A stretch of 64,000 nucleotides of DNA, taken from NCBI RefSeq assembly GCF_947495715.1, contig NZ_CANLZU010000001.1:1-64000 (forward strand), read 5' to 3'. Shown here piece by piece: positions 27,552 through 36,984 of the stretch (within the stretch, counting starts at the first letter, position 1; each line of letters opens with the position of its first letter). The notes under the pieces were generated by a model. It searched no databases. It saw nothing but the letters and a program-made list of their open reading frames with translations, and was not told the origin of the DNA. Position numbers and translations under genes: made by a program. The DNA is from an uncultured Oceanisphaera sp. GTDB lineage: Bacteria > Pseudomonadota > Gammaproteobacteria > Enterobacterales > Aeromonadaceae.

Positions 27552-28964
27552 TTGCGCCGACTGCCGATGCTGTTCAACGCCACACTGCTGCTGGGGTTAA
27601 TCACCCTGAGCGGCTGCGACCTTCACCCAAAAAATCAGACCCAGCAGCAACAGATTCAGGACCGTGGCACCTTGCGGGTCGGTACCCTCTATCATCCGCT
27701 CTATTACTTTTTGCGCGATGGTCAGCAAGAAGGGCTGGATTACGAGCTGGCACAGGGATTTGCCGACTCGCTGGACGTGGAGCTGACCATGGTGCCCGCC
27801 TACAGCCTGGACGAGCTGTTTGGCCTGCTCGACACCGGCAAGGTCGACATGCTGGCCGCCGGCCTGACCAGCACGCCGCAGCGGCGAGCCCAGTATCGCT
27901 TTGGCCCCAGCTATTATGACATCGCCCAGACGCTGGTGTATCGCAAGGGCAGCGCCCGGCCGAAGGATCCCAGCCAGATTGAGGGAGAAGTCCGGGTACT
28001 GGCAGGCTCCAGCCAGGCCGAATCGCTGCACCAGCTGCAACGGGAGTTACCGGAACTGCACTGGGAAACCCGCCGGGATACAGATGCGGAAGACCTGCTG
28101 CGTCAGGTCGCCGAAGGGGGAGCGGATCATACCCTGGTGGCCGATATTCTGCTGGCTCGCACCCAGCGTTATTATCCCAATATCGAGGCCGCCTTTACTC
28201 TGGGTGAGCCGCAACCGGTGGCCTGGGTGCTGGACCGACGGGCAGACGACAGCCTGCTCGGCCGGATGCTGACTTTTTTCAACCGGCAACAGACAAGCGG
28301 CACCCTGGCGCGACTGAATGAAAAATATTTCGGTCATGTGCAGAGCTTCGATTACGTCGATACCCGCACTTTTTTGCGCCGAACGGAAACCATACTGCCC
28401 AACTACCAGCCGTTGTTCGAACGTTATGCGGGGGAGCTGGACTGGCGGCTGCTGGCGGCCATCAGCTACCAGGAGTCGCACTGGGACCCAGAAGCCCGCT
28501 CTTATACCGGCGTGCGTGGCATGATGATGCTGACCGAAGACACCGCCAGACAGGTGGGTGTCTCCGACCGGCTGGATCCGGAGCAAAGCATTCGTGGCGG
28601 CGCGCATTATCTTGCCTCGCTGATAGCGCGGTTGCCGGATGCCATTCCCGACAGTGAACGGGTCTGGTTTGCGATGGCCGCCTATAATATCGGTCTGGGC
28701 CATTTGCTGGATGCCCGCAGACTGACCCGACTGCGCGAGCAGGATCCGAATTCCTGGACTGCGGTGAAGGAGAGTCTGCCGTTGCTGCATCAACCCAGAT
28801 GGTACAAAAAAACCCGCTACGGTTATGCCCGCGGCCGGGAAACACGGCAGTTTGTCAACAATATCCGGCAGTATTACCAGAGCCTGCTGTGGCAGGACAA
28901 CCCGGGCACAGACCCGGGCCTGACCGCCCAGCATGAGAGCCCGTCGGCAGAACCGGAAAGTTAA
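27552..28964 (+). CDS. mltF: Membrane-bound lytic transglycosylase F
   Basis: Outer-membrane-associated murein hydrolase. The 470-residue precursor begins with a lipoprotein-like signal (ITLSGCDLH, lipobox L-S-G-C near residue 23). A periplasmic-binding-protein-like domain follows (about 38-265; RGTLRVGTLYHPLYYF, then GLDYELAQGFADSLDVEL). The SLT lytic domain (about 285-420) holds the catalytic Glu in AAISYQESHWDPEA and the GVRGMMMLT motif. The frame appears to start with TTG at 27552, six bases after GAGGA; an ATG five codons later is the alternative. Location beside purL is conserved among gammaproteobacteria. Confidence 0.94.
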   Translation: MRRLPMLFNATLLLGLITLSGCDLHPKNQTQQQQIQDRGTLRVGTLYHPLYYFLRDGQQEGLDYELAQGFADSLDVELTMVPAYSLDELFGLLDTGKVDMLAAGLTSTPQRRAQYRFGPSYYDIAQTLVYRKGSARPKDPSQIEGEVRVLAGSSQAESLHQLQRELPELHWETRRDTDAEDLLRQVAEGGADHTLVADILLARTQRYYPNIEAAFTLGEPQPVAWVLDRRADDSLLGRMLTFFNRQQTSGTLARLNEKYFGHVQSFDYVDTRTFLRRTETILPNYQPLFERYAGELDWRLLAAISYQESHWDPEARSYTGVRGMMMLTEDTARQVGVSDRLDPEQSIRGGAHYLASLIARLPDAIPDSERVWFAMAAYNIGLGHLLDARRLTRLREQDPNSWTAVKESLPLLHQPRWYKKTRYGYARGRETRQFVNNIRQYYQSLLWQDNPGTDPGLTAQHESPSAEPES

Positions 28965-29088
28965 CGGTAATGTCACTTTACCCGGGCCCAGCAACCTGAT
29001 ATTTAGTGCTGTAACGCCACATTATATTATGCCGCCGAGCGCCGATAACCTCGCCGGCGGCCCGTATCGATTTAAAGAGGAATTCACC

Positions 29089-29241
29089 ATGTTGAAACGA
29101 AGACGCGCCCTGCTTAAACAGCGCAAGCCGGCCAACTGGTCACACCGCCGTAAAATACTGCTGCAGGATGTTCGCCGTAAAATACTGCGCCGTAACAATG
29201 CCTATTTTCTTACCCAGATCAACGTCGACTCGGCGGCCTGA
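29089..29241 (+). CDS. Small basic protein, unknown (50 aa)
   Basis: A short frame with a strong Shine-Dalgarno (AGAGGA at 29076-29081, 7 bases before the ATG). The 50-residue product starts MLKRRRALLKQRKP and has 15 Lys/Arg and two acidic residues, so it is expected to bind nucleic acid, ribosome or membrane. It contains an in-frame duplication: the 16 bases at 29146-29161 (CGCCGTAAAATACTGC) recur exactly at 29173-29188, giving R-R-K-I-L twice. I do not recognise a family. The longer frame from 28933 overlaps mltF and is not supported. Translation seems likely from the ribosome-binding site, but no homolog evidence is available to me. Confidence 0.6.
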   Translation: MLKRRRALLKQRKPANWSHRRKILLQDVRRKILRRNNAYFLTQINVDSAA

Positions 29242-29306
29242 CGCCGCCGTCACTTCCTGTATGAACTCCCTGTCCTGCCTGAACATAAACCAGCACAGAA
29301 CAGCCA

Positions 29307-29747
29307 TTAACGTACCGTAATCACCCCGCACTCGGCACCGTGGTTCACCTTGTGAGATACGCTGCCCATCATCAAGCCCGCCAGATCTCCCAGCCCGCGA
29401 CAGCCCATGACGATCACATCGACATCCAGCGCCTTCGCCTCGTGCATGATGGCACGCGCCGGCTCACCCCGCGCGGTATGCGTCTGGAGATGTTTCACTC
29501 CGAGTTTTCGGGCCTCGGCTTCGGCACCGGCGAGCACTTTCTTGCCGGCCGCATCCATCTCCTTGAGTTCATCTCCGATGGCTACGGCACCAATGCCCCA
29601 GATCAGGGTCGCTTCATGGGGCAAGACCTCGGGAACATGCAGAATATGTACCGTGGCATCGTCCTGACGCGCCAGATGGCATGCCAGCGTCAGCGCTTTT
29701 CTGCTATGTTCCGAGCCGTCCACGGCCACCAACAGTGAACTGTACAT
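29307..29747 (-). CDS. Universal stress protein, UspA family
   Basis: A 146-residue single-domain Usp protein. It opens MYSSLLVAVDGSEHSRKAL, with the conserved D-G-S after the first strand. It ends with the ATP-binding pattern G-x2-G-x9-G-S (GCRGLGDLAGLMMGSVSHKV) and the final strand GVITVR, so it belongs to the nucleotide-binding Usp class. Such proteins support survival under starvation or oxidative stress. An AGGAGG-like sequence (AGGAGGTTTT) precedes the ATG. It stands alone, and a heptad repeat starts 66 bases upstream of its start. Confidence 0.9.
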   Translation of the reverse strand: MYSSLLVAVDGSEHSRKALTLACHLARQDDATVHILHVPEVLPHEATLIWGIGAVAIGDELKEMDAAGKKVLAGAEAEARKLGVKHLQTHTARGEPARAIMHEAKALDVDVIVMGCRGLGDLAGLMMGSVSHKVNHGAECGVITVR

Positions 29748-29813
29748 AAAACCTCCTGTTATCCATACAGGGCCCCTTGACCCCTGCTATCCATACTAGA
29801 CCAAGAACTTTAC

Positions 29814-29957
29814 TTGAGGGGTGAGGGGTGAGGGGTGAGGGGTGAGGGGTGAGGGGTGAGGGGTGAGGGGTGAGGGGTGAGGGGTGAGGGGTGAAGAGTA
29901 AGGCCCAATCTGCATGCGGTGCTTGTTTACACCTCACTCCTCACCCCTATCCCCTCA
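29814..29957. repeat. Heptad inverted-arm repeat with ten perfect GTGAGGG units
   Basis: The left arm is TTGAGGG, then GTGAGGG ten times without a change (29821-29890), then GTGAAGA. The right arm has CACCTCA CTCCTCA CCCCTAT CCCCTCA (29930-29957). The arms are unequal in length, which is expected if units are gained or lost by slippage. The spacer contains CCCAATCTGCATG, reminiscent of the spacer of the 2875 copy. It lies in the Usp-der spacer. Confidence 0.92.
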
Positions 29958-29970
29958 CTTTTTCCAATAA

Positions 29971-29995
29971 AAAAACGCCGGCTGAGCCGGCGTTT
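29971..29995 (-). terminator. Intrinsic terminator of der
   Basis: AAACGCCGGC / GCCGGCGTTT stem with a 3-base loop, six bases past the der stop, followed on the minus strand by a seven-T run. Confidence 0.92.
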
Positions 29996-30001
29996 GAGTG
30001 A

Positions 30002-31543
30002 TTATTTTTTCTTGTTGAAACGCATCATCCGTTTACGTTTGCGCATCTGGGTTTCGGTCAGCTTGTTCTTGATGCCCTCGTACGGGTTGGCACCTTCATT
30101 GAACTCGACCCGAATCGGCGTTCCCATCACCTGCAGCGAACGACGGAAGTAGTTGATAAGGTAACGCTTGTAGGACTCCGGCAGATCCTTGACCTGGTTG
30201 CCGTGCACTATGATGCGCGGCGGGTTGTAGCCACCGGCATGGGCGTACTTGAGCTTGACCCGGCGACCGCGTACCAGCGGCGGCTGGTGATCTTCCTGCG
30301 CCATCATCATGATGCGGGTCAGCATGGAGGTGTTGACCCGCTTGGTAGCGGACTGATACGCCTCTATCACGGAGCCGAACAGGTTGCCCACGCCACTGCC
30401 GTGCAGCGCCGAGATGAAGTGCAGACGGGCAAAGTCGATAAAGCCGAGGCGGCGATCCAGCTCACGCTTGATATCGTCCTTCACGTCCTCATTCAGGCCA
30501 TCCCACTTGTTGACTGCCAGCACGATGCTGCGACCGGCGTTGAGCACGAAGCCCAGCAGGCTGAGATCCTGATCGGAAATGCCTTCACGGGCATCCAGCA
30601 CCAGCAACACCACGTTGGCGTCTTCAATCGCCTTCAGGGTTTTGATCACCGAAAATTTTTCGACGGTTTCATGCACTCTGCCCCGACGGCGTACCCCGGC
30701 GGTATCGATCAGTATATAGTCCTGCTCGTCCCGCTTCATCGGAATGTAAACGGAATCGCGGGTGGTGCCCGGCATGTCGTACACCACCACCCGGTCTTCA
30801 CCGAGAATACGGTTGGTCAGGGTCGACTTGCCCACATTGGGGCGACCGACGATGGCCAGCTTGATGGGCAGATCGTCGAACGGCACCTCCTGTGCTTCGT
30901 CAATCTTGTCCATCGCCGCGATAACGCTGTCGATGTCGTCGCCGTCGAAGTCCACCTGCTCGAAATCGAATTCACCGGTTTCGGCTGTGTCGTCTTCGGC
31001 TTGCGCGTCGGCCAGGGCCTGTGCTTCGGCTTCCTCTTTGGCCGCCCGCTCTTCCAGCTGGGGAGCCAGTGCGGTTTCCAGCAGGCTCAGCACGCCCCGG
31101 CCATGGGTCGCGGCGATGGGATAAAGCTCGCCCAGGCCCAGCTGATAAAATTCACTGACGGCAGAGTCGGCATCGATACCGTCGGTTTTGTTCACCACCA
31201 GAAGGGTGTCTTTCTGGCAGCGACGCAGGTGGGCGGCAATGGCTTCATCGGCCGAGGTCAGGCCGGCGCGGGCATCGACCATGAACAGCACCACATCCGC
31301 TTCGTCGATGGCGGCCAGTGACTGCGCGGCCATTTTCAGCTCTATGCCTTCTTCGGTGCCGTCGATACCACCGGTGTCGACCACGATAAATTCCAGCTCG
31401 CCAATCTTGGCCTGGCCATATTTTCGGTCCCGGGTCAGACCGGGAAAGTTCGCCACCAGCGCGTCCCGGGTACGGGTCAGGCGGTTAAACAGGGTGGATT
31501 TGCCCACATTGGGGCGGCCCACCAGAGCCACTACTGGCATCAT
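30002..31543 (-). CDS. der: Ribosome-assembly GTPase Der (EngA)
   Basis: An essential GTPase for 50S subunit maturation with two tandem G domains, each with GRPNVGKST as P-loop (residues 8-16 and about 215-223), DTGG/DTAG G3 motifs and NKxD G4 motifs (NKTD, NKWD). A C-terminal KH-like domain follows. The linker between the G domains is strongly acidic (about residues 165-205), as in other gammaproteobacteria. Start chosen at ATG 31543 ([12 protein letters not shown]), 9 bases after GGAG; the longer frame begins with TTG. It is last in the ispG-hisS-yfgM-bamB-der run. Confidence 0.96.
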   Translation of the reverse strand: MMPVVALVGRPNVGKSTLFNRLTRTRDALVANFPGLTRDRKYGQAKIGELEFIVVDTGGIDGTEEGIELKMAAQSLAAIDEADVVLFMVDARAGLTSADEAIAAHLRRCQKDTLLVVNKTDGIDADSAVSEFYQLGLGELYPIAATHGRGVLSLLETALAPQLEERAAKEEAEAQALADAQAEDDTAETGEFDFEQVDFDGDDIDSVIAAMDKIDEAQEVPFDDLPIKLAIVGRPNVGKSTLTNRILGEDRVVVYDMPGTTRDSVYIPMKRDEQDYILIDTAGVRRRGRVHETVEKFSVIKTLKAIEDANVVLLVLDAREGISDQDLSLLGFVLNAGRSIVLAVNKWDGLNEDVKDDIKRELDRRLGFIDFARLHFISALHGSGVGNLFGSVIEAYQSATKRVNTSMLTRIMMMAQEDHQPPLVRGRRVKLKYAHAGGYNPPRIIVHGNQVKDLPESYKRYLINYFRRSLQVMGTPIRVEFNEGANPYEGIKNKLTETQMRKRKRMMRFNKKK

Positions 31544-31615
31544 AAAATCAGTCTCCAAAAAACAATAACGGCTCCTGATCCGAGATCAGGAGCCGGTGTG
31601 TCACTTGTGCCGGGA

Positions 31616-32794
31616 TCAAGGCTGGCCGATGGCCACCAGATCGCCGCCGCGGCTTTGCACATAAAGGGTATCGCCGGCCACGAGAGGCGCCACATACAGC
31701 CCCTCGCTGTCGATACGCAGCAAGGACTTGAGCACGCCACTTTGACGATCAAACCAGTACAGATAACCTTCGGCGTCACCTGCTACCAGATAATCACCGA
31801 ACACCACCGAGGCCGTCAGCTGGCGATTTTCCAGCTCGGTATTCGACCACAACTCCATGCCACTGCGCGCATCCACTGCAAACAAGTGGCTACGGCTGTC
31901 GCTGATATAGAGCTGGCGACCATCGGTGCTCAGATCCTGAGAGCCCTGGTACTGGCGCTTCCACAATTCCTGGCCCGAAATCAGCTGATGGGCGGTCAAT
32001 TGGCCATTATAAGCGATAGTGAACAGGATATCGCCCAGAATCACCGGTTTTGCCGCCACATCGACCATGCGCTCCAGCTCGGTGGCACCGCGAGGGCTGG
32101 CAATGCGGGTATCGCGCACCGGCTGACCATTGGCCAGCAGGGCTATCCCCAGCCGGCCGTCGGCCCGGCCGTAGAGCACGGCGCCGCCGGTGGTGACCGG
32201 GGTGGCCATGCTGCGCAGGGTCAGGCTGGGCTGCTCGTTACGTAACTGCCACTGCTGCTCGCCACTGACCGCATCCAGCGCCACCAGATTACCGGCGCTG
32301 GTGTGCACCACCACCTTGCCCTCGTCCACCGCCGGGGCGGCCAGCACCTCACCGGGCACGTCACGGGTCCACAGCAGCTTGCCGTCCGACTGGGAAACGG
32401 CGTAGACAATGCCGTTTTCGGAGCCAAAGTACAGGTTGCCGTAGGCGGCGGTCAGACCGCCGGAAATACGCGGGCTGCGCTGGTTTTCATTGATATCCAG
32501 CTTGTCCAGCCGCAGCTGCCACGCGCGATCACCGCTGTCACGCGCATAGGCGGCCAGCACGCCGTCGCGGGAGGCGGCAAATACCCGCTCGCCGTCAACC
32601 ACCGGGCTGAGCTGGGAATAAAAGTCGCCGACGCCATTGCCGACCGAGGTCGACCAGCGTGCGTCGGTATCCAGGGTATTGTTGATGTCGGGCAAGGGAC
32701 TTGCCGGTGCCACTTCCGGCTGGCTGGAACAGGCGCTCAGGCCCAAGCCCAGTACCAGCGGCAACATCATGGTCAACCGTTTATGCATGATCAT
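31616..32794 (-). CDS. bamB: Outer-membrane assembly lipoprotein BamB
   Basis: Lipoprotein subunit of the BAM complex that inserts beta-barrel proteins into the outer membrane. The 392-residue precursor has a lipobox LSAC near residue 22 and an eight-bladed PQQ-type beta-propeller recognisable by repeated W-x-x-x-L / VYAVSQSDGKLLW and LVALDAVSGEQQWQ motifs. Its ATG overlaps the stop of yfgM by 4 bases; Met3 (MHKR) is an alternative start. The order hisS-yfgM-bamB-der is the conserved one. Confidence 0.95.
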   Translation of the reverse strand: MIMHKRLTMMLPLVLGLGLSACSSQPEVAPASPLPDINNTLDTDARWSTSVGNGVGDFYSQLSPVVDGERVFAASRDGVLAAYARDSGDRAWQLRLDKLDINENQRSPRISGGLTAAYGNLYFGSENGIVYAVSQSDGKLLWTRDVPGEVLAAPAVDEGKVVVHTSAGNLVALDAVSGEQQWQLRNEQPSLTLRSMATPVTTGGAVLYGRADGRLGIALLANGQPVRDTRIASPRGATELERMVDVAAKPVILGDILFTIAYNGQLTAHQLISGQELWKRQYQGSQDLSTDGRQLYISDSRSHLFAVDARSGMELWSNTELENRQLTASVVFGDYLVAGDAEGYLYWFDRQSGVLKSLLRIDSEGLYVAPLVAGDTLYVQSRGGDLVAIGQP

Positions 32795-33435
32795 TCCTCG
32801 TCACTCAGCTCGGCAGAGACCGCCAGATTGTCCAGCTTCAGCTGCAGACCCGGATTATCATTCAGGCCACCCGCATCCCGCGCCGCGCGATAGGCGTCAC
32901 GAGCGTCGTCGCCCTTGCCTTCGGCCATCAGGATGTCGCCCTGCACTTCGCTGCGCTGGGCGGCGAAGGCATCGGCCGTGATGGCATCAAGAGTGGACTG
33001 GGCCTCGGCCAGTTCATTTTGTGCCAGTAACACCCGGGCCAGGCGCAGGCGAATGGTGTCAGACAGCGCCGCATCATCGGTGCCGGCCAGGGCCAGTTCC
33101 AGCTGTTGTTGCGCCAGATCCAGCTTGTTGGCCTTGACCGCTTCGGCCGCCAGCAGCAGGGCTGCCAGCTCGCCATAACTGTTGCCCCGGTTCTGCTCGA
33201 CAAAGGCCGCGGTGTCGTCGAACGCCGCCGGGCCTTTGCTGGCCAGTTGCTCGCTTACCTGTGCAAAGGCATCGGCGCCGGCGGCGCGTGTCTCAATCTG
33301 ATGACTCTGGTAATAACGCCAGCCAAACAAGCCACCCAGGCCTATCACGGCTCCTAGGATGATGGACTTGCCATATTCCTGCCACCACAGTTTAAGGGTC
33401 TCGAGTTGCTGCTCTTCCGTGCTGTTGATATCCAC
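32791..33435 (-). CDS. yfgM: YfgM, TPR-like SecYEG-associated ancillary protein
   Basis: A 214-residue inner-membrane protein with a short N-terminal cytoplasmic part (TEEQQLETLKLWWQEYGKS), one transmembrane segment (IILGAVIGLGGLFGWRYY) and a periplasmic helical TPR-like domain (YGELAALLLAAEAVKANKLDLAQQQLELAL in outline). In E. coli it associates with the Sec translocon and the chaperone PpiD. It is packed tightly: its start directly abuts the hisS stop, and its stop overlaps bamB. Confidence 0.92.
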   Translation of the reverse strand: MDINSTEEQQLETLKLWWQEYGKSIILGAVIGLGGLFGWRYYQSHQIETRAAGADAFAQVSEQLASKGPAAFDDTAAFVEQNRGNSYGELAALLLAAEAVKANKLDLAQQQLELALAGTDDAALSDTIRLRLARVLLAQNELAEAQSTLDAITADAFAAQRSEVQGDILMAEGKGDDARDAYRAARDAGGLNDNPGLQLKLDNLAVSAELSDEE

Positions 33436-34710
33436 TTAGATCCCCTTCTTGAGCTGTTCAATCATGTCGTTCACCGCCAGCGTCTGTTGCTCGCCCTGGC
33501 CGCGCAGATACTTGACCGTCACTTCGCCCCGGGCAATCTCATCTTCACCCAGGATCAACGCGATGCCCGCACCGCTCTTGTCGGCCCGCTTCAGCTGTTT
33601 CTTGAAATTGCCGCCACCACAGTGGCTCATCACCCGCAGACCCGGCAGCTGATCACGCAACTGCTCGGCCAGGGCAAAGCCGGCCACCTGGCTGTTGTCG
33701 CCCATCATCGCCAGATACACATCGGCCAGCGCCGGCTGTGTTTCAATCTGGTTGAGGGTGTCCAGCAGCAGCACCAGTCGTTCCATGCCCATGGCGAAGC
33801 CCACCGCCGGCGTGGCCTGGCCACCCAGCTGCTCTACCAGGCCGTCGTAACGGCCGCCGCCACAGACGGTGCCCTGAGCACCCAGGCTTTCGGTCACCCA
33901 CTCGAACACGGTCAGGTTGTAATAGTCCAGGCCCCGCACCAGGCGCGGATTGATTTCGAAGTCGATACCGGCGGACGTCAGCAGCGCCTTCAGCCCCTCG
34001 AAGTGGGCCCGGGTCTGCTCGCCGAAATAGTCGCCGAGGACCGGTGCGTCCTGCAGCAACGCCTGAACCTGCGGGTTCTTGCTGTCCAGCACCCGCAGGG
34101 GGTTGGTGTACAGTCGGCGCTGGCTGTCTTCGTCCAGCTGGTCTTTATGCTGCTCCAGGTACGCCACCAGCGCCTGGCGGTATTCGGCCCGCTCTTCGGG
34201 CTGACCCAGGCTGTTCAACTGCAGTACCAGATGCTCGCTGACGCCGAGCTGCTTCCACAGCCGGGCGGTGAGCATGATCAGCTCGGCGTCGATGTCCGGG
34301 CCCTGCAGCCCGAATACTTCAACCCCGAATTGATGAAACTGGCGATAGCGGCCTTTCTGGGGGCGCTCGTAGCGGAACATGGGACCCATGTACCACATGC
34401 GGCGTTCCTGGTTGTAAAGCAGGCCGTGCTCGATACCGGCGCGCACACAACCGGCGGTGCCTTCCGGGCGCAGGGTCATGCTGTCGCCGTTGCGATCGTC
34501 GAAGGTATACATTTCCTTTTCGACCACGTCGGTCACTTCGCCGATGGCCCGCTTGAACAGGCCGGTGACTTCCATGATCGGCATGCGCACTTCGGCGTAA
34601 CCATAGGCACGCATAAGGTCACGCAGTACCGTTTCTGCCTGTTGCCAGGCCGGTGTCTGTTCCGGCAGGCAGTCGTTCATTCCACGAATTGCTTGAATCT
34701 GTTTGGCCAC
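33436..34710 (-). CDS. hisS: Histidyl-tRNA synthetase
   Basis: Class-II aminoacyl-tRNA synthetase, 424 residues (E. coli 424). It opens [16 protein letters not shown]. Motif 2 is [18 protein letters not shown], the histidine-specific motifs are [15 protein letters not shown] and [14 protein letters not shown], and motif 3 is in [12 protein letters not shown]-terminal anticodon-binding domain follows (about 325-424). It is the first gene of the compact hisS-yfgM-bamB segment; ispG lies upstream across a spacer that holds a dispersed core element. Confidence 0.97.
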   Translation of the reverse strand: MAKQIQAIRGMNDCLPEQTPAWQQAETVLRDLMRAYGYAEVRMPIMEVTGLFKRAIGEVTDVVEKEMYTFDDRNGDSMTLRPEGTAGCVRAGIEHGLLYNQERRMWYMGPMFRYERPQKGRYRQFHQFGVEVFGLQGPDIDAELIMLTARLWKQLGVSEHLVLQLNSLGQPEERAEYRQALVAYLEQHKDQLDEDSQRRLYTNPLRVLDSKNPQVQALLQDAPVLGDYFGEQTRAHFEGLKALLTSAGIDFEINPRLVRGLDYYNLTVFEWVTESLGAQGTVCGGGRYDGLVEQLGGQATPAVGFAMGMERLVLLLDTLNQIETQPALADVYLAMMGDNSQVAGFALAEQLRDQLPGLRVMSHCGGGNFKKQLKRADKSGAGIALILGEDEIARGEVTVKYLRGQGEQQTLAVNDMIEQLKKGI

Positions 34711-34777
34711 GAAAATATCTCTATGGTTGACGGCTTAAAATAAATTGAATGCTAGAGGTGGTGCCGCAAAGCTTGAT

Positions 34778-34887
34778 AAGCGGATTCAGCTGTTCACTAA
34801 GCCGACCGTGACATGCCATGGATGGCATGTCCGAGCCCCCAGGGATGGGTTTACGGCGTGTCGGCGTGAGAGCAGTTGTGTCCGCTT
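34778..34887 (-). repeat. Dispersed 61-bp core element, copy C, with outer stem
   Basis: The core is 34803-34863, with inner hairpin GACATGCCAT / ATGGCATGTC. The outer stem pairs AAGCGGA (34778-34784) with TCCGCTT (34881-34887), and CAGCTGTTC with GAGCAGTTG over nine positions, two of them G-T. It lies between ispG and hisS. Confidence 0.8.
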
Positions 34888-34899
34888 CTTCATCCAGCC

Positions 34900-36021
34900 T
34901 CAGTCTTTGCCCTGCACCGGAATACGGGCGGCCGGATCCATCATCGCCACCTTGGCCCGAATACGGCTTTCCAGCTCGTCTACCAGGCTGGTGTTGTCGA
35001 GCCGCCCCACCCGCTCGCCCCCATCGTAGAGGGCGCTCTTGCGCTGGGCCCCGGCCAGACCGAGATCGGAAATCAGCGCCTCGCCGGGGCCATTGACCAC
35101 GCAGCCGATAATGGACACGTCCATCGGTACCACTATGTCTTCCAGCCGGCTTTCCAGCTCGTTGACGGTGCTGATCACATCAAATTCCTGACGGGAGCAG
35201 GACGGACAGGCGATGAAGTTGATGCCCCGGGAGCGAATGCGCAGGGACTTGAGAATATCAAAACCGACCTTGATTTCTTCTACCGGATCGGCCGCCAGCG
35301 AGATGCGCAGGGTGTCGCCGATGCCTTCGGCCAGCAGCATGCCCAGGCCGATGGCGGACTTGACCGCACCGCTGCGAAAACCACCGGCTTCGGTGATGCC
35401 CAGGTGCAACGGCTGCTCAATCTGACGCGCCAGCTCCCGATAGGCACCCACCGCCAGGAAGACATCGGAGGCCTTGACGCTGACCTTGAACTGATCGAAG
35501 TTGAGTCGGTCCAGAATCTCCACATGGCGCAGCGCCGACTCCACCAGCGCCGCCGGGGTGGGCTCGCCGTATTTTTCCTGCAGATCCTTTTCCAGCGAGC
35601 CGCCGTTGACGCCGATGCGAATGGGAATACCCTTGTCCCGCGCGCAGTCCACCACCGCCCGAATCCGGTCTTCGCGGCCGATGTTACCCGGGTTGATACG
35701 CAGACAATCGGCGCCATATTCGGCCACTTGCAGGGCGATGCGATAATCAAAATGAATATCGGCCACCAGCGGCATGCTGGTGCCGGCACGAATCAACTTG
35801 AAAGCCTCGGCCGCCTCCATGGTCGGTACCGAGATCCGCACTATGTCGGCACCGGCCTTTTCTACCGCCCGAATCTGGGCCAGGGTCGCCGCGACATCCG
35901 TGGTCAGGGTATTGGTCATGGTCTGCACGCTGATGGGGGCATCTCCCCCCACCAGCACAGAGCCAACGCGAATTTGTTTGGACAGGCGACGAACGATGGG
36001 GGTTTCATGTAGGGACATCAT
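34900..36021 (-). CDS. ispG: 4-hydroxy-3-methylbut-2-en-1-yl diphosphate synthase IspG (GcpE)
   Basis: Penultimate enzyme of the MEP isoprenoid pathway, a 4Fe-4S enzyme of 373 residues (E. coli 372). Cluster ligands are visible: CPSC near residues 270-273 and the Cys of [12 protein letters not shown] near 305, with the Glu of GPGE as the fourth ligand. The TIM-barrel signature [15 protein letters not shown] is at the N terminus. The start may be either of two adjacent ATGs. rodZ ends 15 bases upstream, so rodZ-ispG are probably co-transcribed. Confidence 0.96.
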   Translation of the reverse strand: MMSLHETPIVRRLSKQIRVGSVLVGGDAPISVQTMTNTLTTDVAATLAQIRAVEKAGADIVRISVPTMEAAEAFKLIRAGTSMPLVADIHFDYRIALQVAEYGADCLRINPGNIGREDRIRAVVDCARDKGIPIRIGVNGGSLEKDLQEKYGEPTPAALVESALRHVEILDRLNFDQFKVSVKASDVFLAVGAYRELARQIEQPLHLGITEAGGFRSGAVKSAIGLGMLLAEGIGDTLRISLAADPVEEIKVGFDILKSLRIRSRGINFIACPSCSRQEFDVISTVNELESRLEDIVVPMDVSIIGCVVNGPGEALISDLGLAGAQRKSALYDGGERVGRLDNTSLVDELESRIRAKVAMMDPAARIPVQGKD

Positions 36022-36036
36022 TTACTCTTGCATTAA

Positions 36037-36984
36037 TCAGGGTTTCGGTACGGTCAGGCGGGCTACCCGGCCGGCGCGGAAAGCGGACATATCCACCGCC
36101 TGGTTCATATACTCGATGCTGGCCGCCTGCGGCGCACCCAGCGTCAGACGAAACGGCGGCTCCCCTTCCAGGTTAAGCGACTGGCTGGCCTTTTGTACTC
36201 CTTCGGACAACACCCGTCCTTGGCTGTCGGTCACCTTGATCCAGCAATCGTCGGTAAAGCGCATGGTCAGCAGGCGGGGATCGGCCGCCGGCGTTTCGAC
36301 TTCCGGCTCGACAGTCGCCTCAAGGGTCTCTGCTACGACCGGCGTGCTAACGTCTGCCGGCTGATTCTCGGTTGCCGCAACCGGCGCCGAAGAAGGCGGC
36401 GTCACCTCCGCCGTGGTATCCATTTCATCCGCCGGGGCGGGAGGAAGCGTCAATTGGGGAGCAACCACCGGAATATCCGCCTCGGGTGTCGACACCTCCT
36501 GTTGCTCGGTTGCAGGCTCAAAGCTGGGTACCATGTAGCTGGAGCCGCTGTCCTGCCACCACCAGTAAAACAAGGAACCAATCAAGCCAAGCAGCACCAG
36601 CCAGCTGATCCGTTTGAGCCAGTTGTCGCTGGCCTGCTGCCGGGTTTTTCTGGAAAAGCTCTGCATGGGGGCTGAGGCCTTGATCTGTTCGATGCCACTC
36701 ATGCTATCGAAGGCGGCCAGCGCCTGTTGTTCACTGACCCCCACCACCTTGGCATAGGCTTTGACGTAGCCACGCAAAAAGGTAAGTGCAACCCCGGCCT
36801 TGTATTGATCGCCGTCGATAGACTCGATGACCGCCAGCCTCAGGTTAAGGCGACGGGCCACTTCAGCCTGCGTCCACCCCTTGGCTTCTCGCGCTTCACG
36901 CAACAGGGCGCCGGGGCCAGCTGTTACTACTGGTTCTGATTCTGCTTCAGCCTGAGGCTGCGGATCTGCTTCGTTAATAGTCAT
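36037..36984 (-). CDS. rodZ: Cell-shape protein RodZ
   Basis: Bitopic membrane protein that links MreB to the elongasome. The 315-residue form starting MTINEADPQP has an Xre-type helix-turn-helix domain (about 25-95; LREAREAKGWTQAEVARRLNL), a basic juxtamembrane stretch, one transmembrane segment (about 130-150; ISWLVLLGLIGSLFYWWW), a Pro/Thr/Glu-rich periplasmic linker and a C-terminal DUF4115 domain (DDCWIKVTDSQGRVLSEG). The longer frame to 37065 runs deep into pilF and is not supported. As placed, it overlaps the end of pilF by 11 bases, which implies coupling. Confidence 0.93.
   Translation of the reverse strand: MTINEADPQPQAEAESEPVVTAGPGALLREAREAKGWTQAEVARRLNLRLAVIESIDGDQYKAGVALTFLRGYVKAYAKVVGVSEQQALAAFDSMSGIEQIKASAPMQSFSRKTRQQASDNWLKRISWLVLLGLIGSLFYWWWQDSGSSYMVPSFEPATEQQEVSTPEADIPVVAPQLTLPPAPADEMDTTAEVTPPSSAPVAATENQPADVSTPVVAETLEATVEPEVETPAADPRLLTMRFTDDCWIKVTDSQGRVLSEGVQKASQSLNLEGEPPFRLTLGAPQAASIEYMNQAVDMSAFRAGRVARLTVPKP

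Noticed and set aside
28933-29088. 52-codon N-terminal extension of the small basic protein
   Set aside because: It overlaps the end of mltF and has no ribosome-binding site, whereas the ATG at 29089 has a strong one.
29821-29890. Possible CRISPR-like array
   Set aside because: Units are 7 bases, directly adjacent and without spacers; no cas genes are present.
29704-29937. Open frame with a repeated T-P-H-P-S-P-L peptide
   Set aside because: It is the translation of the GTGAGGG heptads on the other strand. It has no ribosome-binding site and overlaps the Usp gene start.
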